Positions 52,901 through 62,870 of a DNA stretch of 64,000 nucleotides are shown here, in pieces (the stretch's first letter is position 1; each line of letters starts with the position of its first letter). The stretch comes from Phymorhynchus buccinoides (taxonomy: Eukaryota > Mollusca > Gastropoda > Neogastropoda > Raphitomidae). The stretch is from positions 34,315,249 to 34,379,248 of the forward strand of contig CM065691.1 in NCBI GenBank assembly GCA_017654935.2. Reading direction: 5' to 3'. The translations under genes were made by a program, and so were the position numbers. The notes below the pieces were generated by a model. That model was not told the DNA's origin and ran no database searches. It saw nothing but the letters and a program-made list of their open reading frames with translations.

Positions 52901-54926
52901 CAGCTTCCTGTCAATTATGAGTGCAGATGTGCCATGCTGCCGTTGGGCGCCTAAGATATAGTTAGGCCCAGCAAGTCCGAATTCGGCTGGAGGAAATCTT
53001 TTTGAAAGTGTTTCGTGAAAAAAGGCAGGTGAATGGACCGGTTAGGCAGAAAGATAGATGACAGTAAGCAAAGGGAAAAGGCAGAGTAAAAAAGAGTGAT
53101 AGAAAGAAGGTGGGGGAACTATTTATGCAAAAGACCCCCCGGTATCCCCACGGGGTAAAAATATGTACATGAATGCACACACTTTCACAACTTTCTTGCG
53201 TGCCCTCGATCCCTGCACCACCCCCCACCCCCCACATGTACGCACGCACACATCCACACACACATATGTACACATGCACGCATGCACAGAGAGAGAGAGA
53301 GAGAGATAAATCTTTACCGATTCACACACACCTTCGCAAAAAAATGAAAAGACGAATTCCGAATAAATAAAAAATTGTACAGTGGAACCTCCCTTATAAG
53401 ACCTCCCATTATAAGACTTCCTCCCACATAAGACCTACTTCTCGAAGACATTGCCCTTTGTAAGTATCAAAATTACCTCCCTTATAAGACCCCTCCCTTA
53501 GACCTTTTGGATGATTTTTTAAGGTCTTATAAGGGAGGTTCCAATGTACGAATATTTTTGAATGCAAAGCTAAAGCATGCAAGGATTTAGAATTTTGGTT
53601 AGTGAAGAGTCGGGTAAAAGCAGTAGGTAAGATTTGAAGGTAAACAGAGGCAGGAAAGAAGAATATTGAGTGCAGTGTTATCTTAGGAGAACACGCTGAC
53701 AGTAACAATGAAATGGTCAGATATTGTAGTACATTTGCTAGATAATGGAATCAATGATACATGCAGACAATTACTGTAATTTTTAGGACTATAAGGCGAT
53801 ATTTTTTTCTCCAATTTCGACCTACGCGCCTAATAAACGAGGGCGCCCTATTAGAGAACAAAATCGTGAGAAGAGAGGCAACGATTGTCGTGTTCAGTAC
53901 AGTCTACTGTGAGTCACAACACCGAACGTGGTAAGGAGTCGCCGATACGACGAATACTCACGTTAAAATGCTTCGAAATTCCTATTATCGTCCGTGATAC
54001 CGTCCAAACAGATGCCATAACCCTTCATTGGATGTAAAAAGCATCGTTGTAGAGCTTAAAACGCCATAATTCTACCAGTTTTCATGAAGAAAAGTTCAAA
54101 CACAACAACTGGAAGTCGCAAAAACGGAAGTTCGATTATTTGAGAAGGGAGCCAACTCTTGTTCATGACAGCAGTAATGGCGGTCGGTAAGCGTTTACAG
54201 GACGTGTACAGGTTTCAAACTTCGACTTTCTGTTGCGAGGTGTGTATCGCCTTATATTATAAATGAAGGCGCCTTTTATGTTAAATTTTTCAGATTTTTC
54301 TTAAAAATTGCCCTATTCGCCTTTACACAGCAGCGCCTAATGATCCGAAAAATACGGTACAATGAAAATTGGATATTTATCTATTTAGCAGCCAAATGCT
54401 AGACAATAGAATCAATGACAGATGCTGACACTAACAATGAAACGTTTGTATACTGTTAGCATCTGACAGTAAAATCTGGCGAGTCAAAATCAAAAGGACT
54501 GAAATTTTATTTTGCGATTGCCGATATTTTGAGATTCACGTTTTGCCATAAGAAGGATTAAATTGGGATCAAAATGTTTGTGAGTTATCCAATTTTTGAA
54601 GTACCTGTTTTTATGTTAGCTGTTCCTCCGAAGTCGGAGTGTGGCTGCCCACGTGGCGGGGTAATGCACGGTCACATATGTAATGTTCTCATCCCTAGCT
54701 GGTGCATTTGTTCAAGTGCTTCGGCTGTTGAGATGATCCCTGGAGTCTGTTAGCCAGGGTACGACAACAACAGCATGTTAGCTGGGTTTCCACCGTATCA
54801 GATGATGTAATTGGTGACAATGTTCTGGTTTTCCATCAGGACGCCATCAAGGTGGTGAAGTCTTTCATGGACCGCGACCCAGAGGAGATCAACTTCACCC
54901 TGATGGCCCTGGCCAAAGTGGACTAA
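37906..54926 (+). CDS. UCHL3: Ubiquitin carboxyl-terminal hydrolase UCHL3, complete, 9 exons (arm B)
   Basis: Cysteine protease that releases ubiquitin (and, in vertebrates, NEDD8) from C-terminal adducts; cytoplasmic. Exons: 37906-37950, 38078-38089, 42441-42569, 44209-44344, 46241-46323, 47894-47941, 49298-49373, 52606-52664, 54840-54926. They join without a frame break to 224 residues; human UCHL3 has 230. It starts [15 protein letters not shown], then [10 protein letters not shown] and [18 protein letters not shown]. The catalytic set is complete by alignment: Gln82 ([13 protein letters not shown]), Cys88, His162 ([13 protein letters not shown]) and Asp177 (YELDGRKE). It ends [19 protein letters not shown] then TAA. 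It lacks the UCHL5-type C-terminal extension, so UCHL3 is favoured over UCHL5. Exon 4 is preceded by five truncated copies. The start sits in a 487-bp promoter shared with a divergent gene. Confidence 0.96.
38078..38089 (+). CDS. UCHL3: UCHL3 exon 2, a 12-nt microexon (arm B)
   Basis: Four codons, VLNK, between acceptor tttttcag and donor gtaatt, phase 0/0. Without it the protein would read NPK-YIGNLG. With it, NPKVLNKYIGNLG fills the spacing of human NPEVTNQFLKQLG. The same microexon with the same splice sites is in arm A. Confidence 0.85.
38362..39715. repeat. Higher-order minisatellite array (arm B)
   Basis: Mirror of 23915-25262, with small differences in monomer sequence. Confidence 0.9.
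39728..40203. mobile_element. MITE with TTAACNCACTCGG ends (arm B)
   Basis: Mirror of 23420-23893, in UCHL3 intron 2. Confidence 0.75.
40240..40307 (-). mobile_element. tRNA-like sequence, degenerate (arm B)
   Basis: Mirror of 23317-23384. Confidence 0.45.
40387..41362. mobile_element. Element with tacag...ttaagtcgac ends (arm B)
   Basis: Mirror of 22273-23238, in UCHL3 intron 2. Confidence 0.5.
41924..42138 (+). pseudogene. Frameshifted counterpart of the cassette exon (arm B)
   Basis: Same splice sites as the arm A copy but 215 nt: one base is missing after the codons for MAGLT, which brings in a TGA a few codons later. Inclusion here would truncate UCHL3 before its active site, so this allele or copy probably skips it. 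Confidence 0.5.
42441..42569 (+). CDS. UCHL3: UCHL3 exon 3 (arm B)
   Basis: 43 codons, phase 0/0, [20 protein letters not shown] through [18 protein letters not shown]. Base-for-base identical to the arm A copy. Confidence 0.96.
43183..43406. mobile_element. TTAA-type MITE (arm B)
   Basis: Mirror of 20231-20455; lies in UCHL3 intron 3 shortly before the exon 4 repeat array. Confidence 0.7.
43640..44208 (+). repeat. Five truncated tandem copies of UCHL3 exon 4 head (arm B)
   Basis: Heads at 43640, 43750, 43860, 43970 and 44080 with an exact 110-bp period; the last spacer, before the intact exon at 44209, is 129 bp. Each has an acceptor (ttacag or ctacag) and 80-odd bp of exon 4 including the codons for the catalytic Gln and Cys, then [10 protein letters not shown], and then the next acceptor. 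Reading straight through a unit boundary meets TGA at once (AGG TGA). Confidence 0.95.
44209..44344 (+). CDS. UCHL3: UCHL3 exon 4: active-site Gln and Cys (intact copy)
   Basis: 45 codons plus one base. It encodes [20 protein letters not shown], then [18 protein letters not shown]. The oxyanion-hole Gln and the nucleophile Cys lie in this exon. It is the last of six repeated heads and the only one running to a proper donor (G|gtaatc). Confidence 0.96.
45081..45291. mobile_element. TTAA-type MITE in UCHL3 intron 4
   Basis: Left end TTTACTCCCTTCACTGCC, right end GGCAGTGAAGGGGTTAA; relative of the 20231 family. Confidence 0.6.
45349..45716. mobile_element. MITE with TTAACTCATTC ends, UCHL3 intron 4
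   Basis: TTAACTCATTCAAGCC at the left and GCGAATGAGTTAA at the right; second copy of the 7900 element. Confidence 0.7.
46241..46323 (+). CDS. UCHL3: UCHL3 exon 5
   Basis: Enters phase 1, exits phase 0. [20 protein letters not shown] then GQYLEADE, matching the (L)KKFLEES..MSPEERA.YLE region of the family. Confidence 0.94.
46538..47018. mobile_element. MITE with TTAACNCACTCGG ends, UCHL3 intron 5
   Basis: TTAACTCACTCGGTACTGGC at the left, gtgtgTTAA at the right. It is diverged from the 23420 copy, so it is a separate insertion, not part of the palindrome. Confidence 0.7.
47211..47650. mobile_element. MITE with GTAAAGGTAAAGATGTG ends
   Basis: A roughly 30-bp inverted repeat (gtaaaggtaaagatgtgcccc and its complement) encloses about 380 bp in UCHL3 intron 5. 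A stretch near the right end resembles 30760-30835 (tacagctttatgtttggtaag). Confidence 0.6.
47894..47941 (+). CDS. UCHL3: UCHL3 exon 6: crossover-loop exon
   Basis: 16 codons [16 protein letters not shown], phase 0/0. It corresponds to the human THETSAHEGQTE loop that crosses the active site. Confidence 0.92.
49298..49373 (+). CDS. UCHL3: UCHL3 exon 7: catalytic His
   Basis: 25 codons plus one base, [20 protein letters not shown] then NLYEL. His162 is the catalytic histidine. Acceptor ttaccag, donor G|gtacgc. Confidence 0.95.
49554..49935 (+). mobile_element. tRNA-derived SINE, related tail
   Basis: tRNA-like head (TGGCACAGAGGTAACGCG, then GAGTTCGAACCTGG) and a tail with gggagcaacccgaattt and cagagacgcctctgtgac, matching the 10195 element. 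It lies in UCHL3 intron 7. Confidence 0.75.
50610..50832. mobile_element. Short repeat with TTATAAGGGAGGTTCCACTGTA end
   Basis: Contains repeated gtcttaagtgggagggagt and ends ataagggaggttccactgta. A related copy lies at 53379-53548 in the other orientation. Confidence 0.6.
51084..51195. repeat. Dispersed repeat (tccgaagtcggagt family), copy 1
   Basis: tccgaagtcggagtgtggct, then gttctcatccctagctgg. Copies at 54628-54722 and, shorter, 27288-27330 with its mirror near 36295-36340. Probably a SINE body; no head was seen. Confidence 0.6.
51747..52522 (+). mobile_element. Nested DNA transposon with zinc-finger ORF
   Basis: Inverted ends CAGACCTGTTTACCC flanked by a direct CTTTTA on each side (51741-51746, 52523-52528). 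Inside, 51920-52474 encodes about 184 residues including a zinc-finger-like [20 protein letters not shown] then [11 protein letters not shown]. This resembles the N-terminal BED/U1-like finger of hAT-type transposases and proteins derived from them. The catalytic part is missing. Confidence 0.65.
51920..52474 (+). CDS. Truncated hAT-transposase-like zinc-finger protein
   Basis: [20 protein letters not shown] opens the likely protein (start at 51953, preferred over 51920 because it matches the conserved beginning). A C-x2-C...H-x4-H finger follows, then an acidic/Lys-rich linker and a helix-rich segment. The frame ends in low-quality sequence close to the right terminus of the element. No DDE/RW core is present, so it cannot be an active transposase. 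Confidence 0.45.
   Translation: MQRVNVCNTFKMASKRAYCAPDQKEKRARVLQKFKDSYTKTPGIQRSTLGDDHAFCVYCLSDINISHSGQFDIETHCKSMKHKKYVSSKKDAEKCPKLPAFFTSTPKTTKSEPEVLDVTRAEVMLTETLVKLNVPLSAADTLKKVVKVAFPDSAIAKNYSCARNKTTEIVNRPCVGLQIFFQNY
52606..52664 (+). CDS. UCHL3: UCHL3 exon 8: catalytic Asp
   Basis: It completes the catalytic Asp codon, then [19 protein letters not shown], the DGRK..P..HG.T....LLE motif. Its acceptor lies only 17 bp beyond the end of a TTAA-flanked MITE (51561-52588). Confidence 0.95.
53020..53162. repeat. Dispersed repeat, copy 2
   Basis: Second copy of the 425-612 repeat (aaggtgggggaactattt, ggtatccccacgggg), in UCHL3 intron 8. Confidence 0.6.
53379..53548. mobile_element. Short inverted-repeat element, same family
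   Basis: Begins acagtggaacctcccttata and ends ttataagggaggttccaatg; about 170 bp of inverted-repeat structure in UCHL3 intron 8. Confidence 0.65.
54628..54722. repeat. Dispersed repeat (tccgaagtcggagt family), copy 2
   Basis: Same sequence as 51084 with minor changes; about 120 bp upstream of UCHL3 exon 9. Confidence 0.6.
54840..54926 (+). CDS. UCHL3: UCHL3 exon 9: last exon and stop
   Basis: [20 protein letters not shown] then LMALAKVD and TAA. The FM.RDP.E..F..(I/M)AL end is diagnostic for UCHL3. Confidence 0.96.
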   Translation, partial: DAIKVVKSFMDRDPEEINFTLMALAKVD

Positions 54927-57900
54927 GTGGACACCCCACCTGTAGTCCTTCCCTCTCTTTTCCCGCCCACCCTCACCACAACGGGCTGCGTCAATGTACT
55001 TTGTTGTCTCCCCTGAATTCCGCTAGGTGTCAGCTGTGCCTGTGTGTCAACCTGCGTTCCATCCTCTGTACGATCTGCTCTGCTAGTTTCGACTGATTTT
55101 ATTGAAGTCTTGTGTTGGAACTTTGTTTTATTTTAATGGAGGGAAGGCGGGCTGGTTTTTGCAAGAACCACCGTGCTTTGCTGCCTACGAAATCCATTCA
55201 GCTGACGGAAATTTTTCTCCTGGGGGTTACCCAAGGTTTGTTTTGAAGAAAGGTATTTTGCGCAGTTTTGTTACCTGCTATCTAGTCATTTCGCATTAAC
55301 AATAACAGACGATTGTGCTGAGCAGGAGAGCAAGCGGTTAACACTCACGGTTCCAGTTTGCAACAGTTGTCTCTCAGAGGGAAAGTCAGGTTGTGCTGGT
55401 TCTCTCAGCAGAACATGAGGACACGTTTGCGCGTCTGATGGTTTGGGGGATTCCAAGTGCTGTTAGTAGACCTGTACAAAACGTGTATTGTACAAGCTTA
55501 CTGCCACTGTCTTCAGGGTTTGTTTTGTGTGTTGATGTGTCTGTTGCTGTAGTTGTATCCATCATTTGAAAACTGTGCTGACTATGTCTGTTGATATTGT
55601 TTTAACTTAAGGATACTTAAAATTTAAGTATCCTTTGGAAATGTGTGCTGATATAAAAGCTGTAGAGGCTTACTGTTGCTATAAGGTAGCATTGAACAAG
55701 CAAGTCTTTCTATCATTTCCCTTGCATTCTTTTGAAAGGAGCATTTTACATAGTTTGAAATCAGCCGATTTTGTTTGACCTATTGGACATATGCTGACAG
55801 CAAATTTGGTTTATATACAACAAAAATAAACATTTCCTATTTTGTGGAAAAGCCAATATAAAAAACAAACAAACAAGGTTTGGAGTCAATATTTTATTTG
55901 TTTAACAAGTAAAGAGGGGAGAGAAGAAAGATCAACCAGAGAGCAACCTGCAGTGTTTGTCATCTTTTAGGTTGGAAAGAATGGCTCAACAATCATGCAT
56001 AGCTGAGGTAGTCATCATTTATTTTGTTCCAAGCAAGATATGTGGGTTCTCGTCAAGCATTTGGTTTTAGACACTTCTAATTTGCCCTTCTTCATTTTCA
56101 CCCCCTAGGCATGTGCTTTATTCATAAACTGGTCACAGATTATTGCAATCTGTGTTACCATGGCACAATAATAACAATATTTGGTAGATGGGCTTGATCA
56201 TCTGAAGTTGTGCTAAGGTGATGGGAGATGCTTTTGCATTGCCTCTGGTGCAGAGAAAGGATGTGTGTGTACATTCATGTCAGCTTTCTGTTGATTGAAA
56301 GAAGTGTAAATTTAGGAGCCTGGTAATCGATGGAAACTAGTCTCGACATGTTTTAAAATATGCCATTTTTTTTCATTTGTAAATACTTAATTGGCCAAAT
56401 TATAAATAAAGAAACAAAAAACCCTCAAATGCTAAAGTTTTTTACTTTTTCAGCAATGGAAATATTGAACTTAGAAAAAAAGTTGTTTTAAATCCACATA
56501 GTTTTGTTCTATGTATGAGGTTTAGTTTTTGTTTTTTTGTTTTGGTAAGCTTATGAAGTACCTACTAGAAACGTAGTCACAAGTAAATTGTCCTCAAAGT
56601 AGAATACTATAGCAAGCATGGGGTAGACTCTTTGAAAGTAAGGATGATATAAATCTACTGAATGTTTTGTTTTTTAAAGATGTACAAACAAATGATTGAC
56701 ATGTCGGAAAGAATATGAAAATGACTGTGTGACTAGCTATATTATAGAACTAACTGCAAAACTTTGAAGAGAACATCTTGGCAATAGTGCAGAATGGCCA
56801 GCAGCACAATACAGGGTTCATGATGGATGCGAGAGAAATATCACAAGTTGACAGGGTGATATCTTAGATTGGGCTATGCAAGGAAATTGTTTTGACTTGG
56901 TTTAATTTATCCCAAGTTTAAACCAAGCTGCATTCCATGCTATTGTGAGCATTTGTTGTTTCTGATACAAAGGAAAATACCATTGAAAGACGAAGAAACT
57001 GCTTTAAAAGAATTTCCAGTGCCTTTTCCAAGCTTTTTACTTTTATTTGTGTATGTCATTTTTATCGTTTCTTTGTTTCGGAGACAGTAATGCCTGACTT
57101 ATTTTGTCTTTGATAAATTAGTGGTCACCAATTATTTAGCATTGCTAAAAAAATGGAAGCTTGTTTACATCTGTTTTTCATTTTTAATCTAAGCCAGAAA
57201 GGAGGCATTTTTATGAAAGGACGACTGAGTGATGGTGATGAGATTAGCGTCCAATCGGTCAGTGACCCTTATGGACGGTACAGGACGACTAGGAACTGCC
57301 GAAAGAAAAATGGAAAGGAAGGGCAAACTGTTTGGAGAAAATTAATTATAGAAAGGACAACCACACATATTATTTGAAGATTCTGGACAATTTATACCCA
57401 CATCTAAGCCCCACTGTGGAGAAAACATTTTGAAATAAATTGTGAAACAGAATGACAAAAAAACTTACAATGGTGATATTTGTATTAATTGCATTATACC
57501 AGTGCGCATAAATAATTTATAACCACATGCTTAATGTCTGCGTTGTTACTTTTACTGTATGTGTGATTGAAGGAAGTGGGGAAAAAAGTTAATGTGGTTG
57601 TAAGAAGAAAAAAATCAAAGTGTATTATAACAATGTATGTCTAACTGAAGGATTATGTAATATTTTAAGAAATAACAAGGTTTATTACGGTATGTTGCGC
57701 AACTTACTTGTATGGGACCACTTAATAAAGCAGTATTACTAGAATTGGTGGTGGAAGGTTACCAGCTTAAACATTGGAGCACTACTTAACATGGACCAAT
57801 TTTTGCTTTGTCTCAGAGCTTTGAAATAACTGAACTACTGTGGACAGGAGAAAGAGGAGGAGTTGCAGTAACTGGATTGAAGTTTAACATTTATGAAGCT

Positions 57901-58168
57901 CTCCCTGTGAGATCAAATACGCCTCAAAGCATTTGATACGCTTCTTTCTGTGTTTCCCAGGCCATATGGCCATAATGGGTGAAGTTCAAACATGGCCGCT
58001 CTTCACTTTGCTGGTCTCCTTTCTAACAAATTTCAATTCTGATTTTAACTTACTGATTTGGAAACTGTGTACTTGTCGCATCCATACAACATCAATAAAG
58101 TGTCTTTTTACATTAGTTACATTCCTCTTGGATGGTTAGAAAACATTTTCAATGCAAGAGGCTGTGAG

Positions 58169-58326
58169 TTTTTCAAGACAGAACGTTTAATGGACATTTG
58201 TTCAACTCCACCTATTTCCCTCCAAGTGGGCCTATAGACTATAATAGTTTTTCAAGACAGAACGTTTAATGGACATTTGTTCAACTCAACCTATTTCCCT
58301 CCAAGTGGGCCTATAGACTATAATTG
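58169..58326 (+). repeat. 79-bp tandem duplication
   Basis: tttttcaagacagaacgttt at 58169 and again at 58248, followed by the same 60 bp with one change (ctccacc / ctcaacc). Confidence 0.95.
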
Positions 58327-59008
58327 TTTTCTTTCTTCAAAACAATGTTAAGATACAATACCGCAAATGCCAAACTGAACAAGCCAAAAACTATTCTATT
58401 TGACTGTCAGAAACCACAAACATTTCAACATGCCAAAACTAATAGCATTTGAATGTCAGGAACCACACAAAAATTATATATAATAAAGGGAAAGACTCAG
58501 ATTTTCATCTTTGTCACCCAACAATTGACGAGTCCATGAAACATTTGCTGAAAATCACCACACACAAAAAAGTGTTGTTTTCTTTGAAGTTTGATTGTTT
58601 TGAAACCGTGAGCCAGCTGCTGTTATTTTCCACTGTTGTGCGATGTGTGGCAGTCTTCCTGTGCCATTTTGTTTGCTTGTTGCTGGAAATTCTGTTATGA
58701 TCCAAATTGGTTCAGAAATAAAAGTTTCAGCTTTCGCTGTTGTTGTTCTTTCTGTGTACAGTCTGGTAAGTCAAGAGTTTGTTTCAACTTTTTCGCAACA
58801 TGCCGCTAGAATACCAGCAACGCCCGAGTTTACCGTTGCCGACACGCTGTTAGTACGTTAGCAGCAGGCAAAATGCCCCTGAGGCCGACAGTGGTGTGGC
58901 TGCTTTCAACTCATTCAGTTAAAAACAAAATAACGAGTTGGTTTTCAAATTTTATATCACTTAAAAGATTAAAGATACATACAAAAATAAAGTCACTGTG
59001 ATCTCCAG

Positions 59009-59161
59009 GGACGGTATTCATGTCGAGATAGCATGAGACTTAGCATGATGCTAACTTAGAAGCTCTTCCAAAAGTCCTATTAAATCCTATAGGACACTGG
59101 AAGAGCTTCTAAGTTAGCATCATGCTAAGTCTCATGCTATCTCAATGTGAATACCGTCCCA
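59009..59161. repeat. Near-perfect hairpin downstream of UCHL3
   Basis: gggacggtattca...ggaagagc-type left arm pairs over about 65 bp with the right arm ending gaataccgtccc. The loop is around 59075-59090. Probably a fold-back MITE; if within the 3' UTR it would form a long RNA stem. Confidence 0.8.
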
Positions 59162-59492
59162 GATTGTTTAAGAGAAGTTATTGAAAAGGGCCCAAGTCGG
59201 GTGTCCTGAAGGAATTCTACTCCTTGACTGCAATGTCCTGAGGGAGTTTGGAGCAGCGAGAGGGGTTGTGTTGAAAGTGTTAACCTTAATGATTTTCTAG
59301 TCATTTTATTTATAAATTGATTATCTATCATGTCTTTGTAACTGTTTATCTTTCTAATAATTCAACATTTTGTTCTTAAAAATAAAATCTGTTTCGTAAC
59401 CTTTGTATCAATTTATTGAAATTGTCAACAACAAAATTTATAAAAGAAACAAATTAAGCTTGTTCGTATTAGAATCCAGAAAAAAAGTTTAA

Positions 59493-59640
59493 TTGAATCA
59501 TCTTCGGATGATACCCAAATTCTTGTCCATACTTAAATGGCAATCCAGATTACTCAAAAAGTTCATTGAATCGTCTTCGGATGATACCCAAATTCTTGCC
59601 CTTATTTAAACGGCAGTCCAGATTACTATCAAACAATGAC
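59493..59640 (+). repeat. 73-bp tandem duplication
   Basis: ttgaatcatcttcggatgat at 59493 recurs at 59566 as ttgaatcgtcttcggatgat, with the rest of the unit diverged by a few bases. Confidence 0.93.
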
Positions 59641-61014
59641 TGCAGAAACATAAAAAGGGGTTTTTGCTTTTTATATTAAAGCAGTTTTTGTTTTATACAA
59701 GTTATTAGTCTGTAATAAGTTCAATAATATGTCAATGGACTATCTAAAGATAGTCCGTTTTGACTCCAAGCCATCGCTAGTATATTATTCGCAGCAGGCG
59801 AAGTTAAAAAAATGTCACAGAACGCTCATTTCACTGGCGGGAATAAAACGTACAAAGATCAGTAGCGGATGCTTAGGCATGGAACTCTTAAGAATCTTTT
59901 ATGTTGAGCGTGCTGGTATCGTTGTTATCTGTTATTGTCAGGGAGCAAGTTGACCCACCATAAAGATAATAAGACAAACACAATACTCACACACGCACAT
60001 GCACGCACGCATGTGCGCAGAGAGGGAGAGAGAGAGAGAAGGAGGGAAAGAGAGAAATAGACAAACGGAGACAGAATAACAAAAAAAATCAAAGCTTTCG
60101 ATGTACGAATGCGAGAGAGAAAGACAGAAGAGAAAGAGAGAGAAAGGCAGAAAAGAAAGAGAGAGCTAGGCAGACAGACAGATAAACAAAATGCAAACAG
60201 ACAAAGGTAGACATAGGAGCCAGAAATACAGACAGAACCAGTTACCCAGACTGAACGATGGACTTTCACCACCCGTGTCGTAAGTCATCGATACTGACAG
60301 CGGGTCCACTGAAGGGATGTGCTTTATTACACAACATCGTTCAAATCAGGGCGAGAAGTTCGGATCACAAGCAAGCAGGGTTATTAATGATACGCAACAG
60401 TAAAATCCTCGTGGATTTGGATTTCATTTGAGTTCACATGGTCCAAGCCTAATCATAATCAACTATTACATAATAGGCGTGTCACTGTCTTCTCCATCCT
60501 GGTGTTGTTTCACGGCCCCTTATCGTCCTTTGGAAGCCTGGAACAGTCAAAGGAATCTCCACATTCATTAGAATACGGTGTTGGCAACCTTTATTTTAAA
60601 AACAAAAAGCATAGCTCAATGGGGTTTTTTTCCAAATTTTTTTTATCCAGGTATTGGTTGACCTATTTCCATATTGCAAGTTTTTTCTGATTTCTAATTC
60701 TGGATTTTTTTTAATAATCAAGTTAATGTTTCACGAGGGTGACGAAATGTTATTTCAATGTTATTTTTGGTAAGACCGAGAGAGAACTTGGCTGCATCAT
60801 TGTGATGCTTCCTGATCTGCCCTTGCCTGAACCACAGCTCTTTGAAGGACAAGTAGGCCTAGTTAAAATTATTTGGGAGGGGGGGAGACAACAATCGTGA
60901 CAGAACGATAGGCAGAAAAAAACAGAGACAGAGAGAGACACACAACCGGAGAACGCCTGACACTAATAAATTAGAAGGCAGAAAGAGAGAATGTCGTAGC
61001 TTGATTCCGGAGAT

Positions 61015-61175
61015 AGATAAAGGTTTGTGTACACGTTAACAATATTCGCAAGATACCTCTATTTCCCCATGGCAACACAATGATAGCCCACTCTTAATAT
61101 GACTTACAGCTCACTGTGTTGCCATGGGGAAATAGAAATATCTTGTGAATAGTGTTAACGTGTTACACAGACCTT
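61015..61175. mobile_element. Fold-back element (arm B)
   Basis: Mirror of 17195-17375 with the inner spacer shorter. Confidence 0.7.
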
Positions 61176-61199
61176 AACGAATGACGGATAGAAACCCGC

Positions 61200-61697
61200 A
61201 TGTGTCCCCAATTTCGTTTCTATGTCCCCGTCTCTATGTGTCCCCAATTTCGTTTCTATGTGTCCCCGTCTCTATGTGTCCCCAATTTCGTCTCTATGTG
61301 TCCCCGTCTCTATGTGTCCCCAATTTCGTTTCTATGTGTCCCTGTCTCTATGTGTCCCCGTCTCTATGTGTCCCCAATTTCGTTTCTGTGTCCCCAGTCT
61401 ATGTGTCCCCAATTTCGTTTCTATGTGTCCCCGTCTCTATGTGTCCCCAATTTTGTCTATGTGTCCCCGTCTCTATGTGTCCCCAGTTTCGTTTCTATGT
61501 GTCCACGTCTCTATGTGTCCCTACTTTCGTCTCGATGTCCCCGTCTCTATGTGTCCCAAATTTCGTCTCTGTGTGTCCCCACTTTCGTCTCTGTGTCCCC
61601 GTCTCTAGGTGTCCCCAATTTCGTTTCTATGTGTCCCCGTCTCTATGAGTCCCCGTCTCTATATGTCCCCAATTTCGTCTCTATGTATCCCCTTCTC
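61200..61697. repeat. Minisatellite (arm B counterpart)
   Basis: Reverse complement of 15945-16560, with fewer units. Confidence 0.92.
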
Positions 61698-61926
61698 TAA
61701 AGTGGCTTGAAGCGCAATCCATACCTTGTTTTCAAAGGGAAGAGACGGCCGTGTTGTACACGTCAGTAATGTTTCTTTGACCATGGACACAGAAAAGATC
61801 ATTCCTATCTCAGACATACGGGGTAAGGTTCAGAACGTTGTCAGATTGACACATCCGCAAACAGAAGAGATTACTGAGGAAGAACGTGGACTTTCCATAT
61901 AGCACACGTAATCTATGACCCATACT

Positions 61927-62205
<279 letters not shown>

Positions 62206-62372
62206 ACATTTTCACTTTTTACATGATATTCATGGTTGTCGTTTATTATATTCTTTCATTGGATGTTGTTTGTAATTGTTGTTTATTTCGATATTTTCGT
62301 TTACCACAGGGCTGGGTGTAAAAAACGTATGTATACTTATCTCATTACCCTATATAAATAAAATTTCGTTCG

Positions 62373-62378
<6 letters not shown>
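62206..62378 (+). mobile_element. LINE-like 3' tail present only in arm B
   Basis: About 170 bp ending in ataaataaaatttcgttcg plus repeats of TTCG, a typical 3' end of a 5'-truncated non-LTR element. It is inserted between two CT microsatellites; arm A at 15560-15704 has one GA tract and no such insert. Confidence 0.55.
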
Positions 62379-62449
<71 letters not shown>

Positions 62450-62787
62450 CTCTCTCTCTTTCTCGTACCGTATCTCGTTGCTCATGTAGTTATTTTCTGT
62501 CAATTCGAATGATTACATATGGAATTCAAAAAGCATGCTTAGTGCAATGCTTGATGAACACATGCATGCAGGATGAAAGAGCGCGAAACTAATAAAGGTT
62601 TACATTCAAAGTTTATCAGGGCTTTTGCATGAACCATAAAGAGCTCATTCACAAACAAATCGTGACTGATTACTGTATAAGATCGAATCATATAGGTAAA
62701 TGACAAAAAAAAACACAACATAAAAAGTTAAAGCAAGTGCATGAATTATCTTTTAAAATAGAGATGTGAGAAGAGTTTTGGGCTTAC

Positions 62788-62870
62788 CGGGCAGCCACAT
62801 TCCTTGCACAGGTCGCACACGGAGGAGTCCTTCAGCAAGGCCGATTCGTAGAAGGTGGTGGCTTGATTTT
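62788..62870 (-). CDS. TEP exon 12, inverted second copy (arm B)
   Basis: Mirror image of 15143-15225 with the same splice sites and open frame, but five base differences in 83 bp. Two change the residues: LLKSSS becomes LLKDSS and CDVC becomes CDLC. It is either the other allele placed in reverse or a paralogue. The rest of this TEP copy should lie to the right of the window. Confidence 0.88.

Larger units (their letters stand above)
54927..59400 (+). other. Probable long 3' UTR / downstream region of UCHL3
   Basis: About 4.5 kb with hardly any transposon or microsatellite sequence, unlike all introns here, and several AATAAA signals (57433, 57724, 58093, 58986, 59381 among others). No coding exon was seen. 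Contains a 79-bp tandem duplication (58169, 58248). The extent of the transcript is inference. Confidence 0.45.

Noticed and set aside
57153..57377. 74-codon ORF in the region after UCHL3
   Set aside because: Random-length frame with no motif; lies in the presumed 3' UTR.
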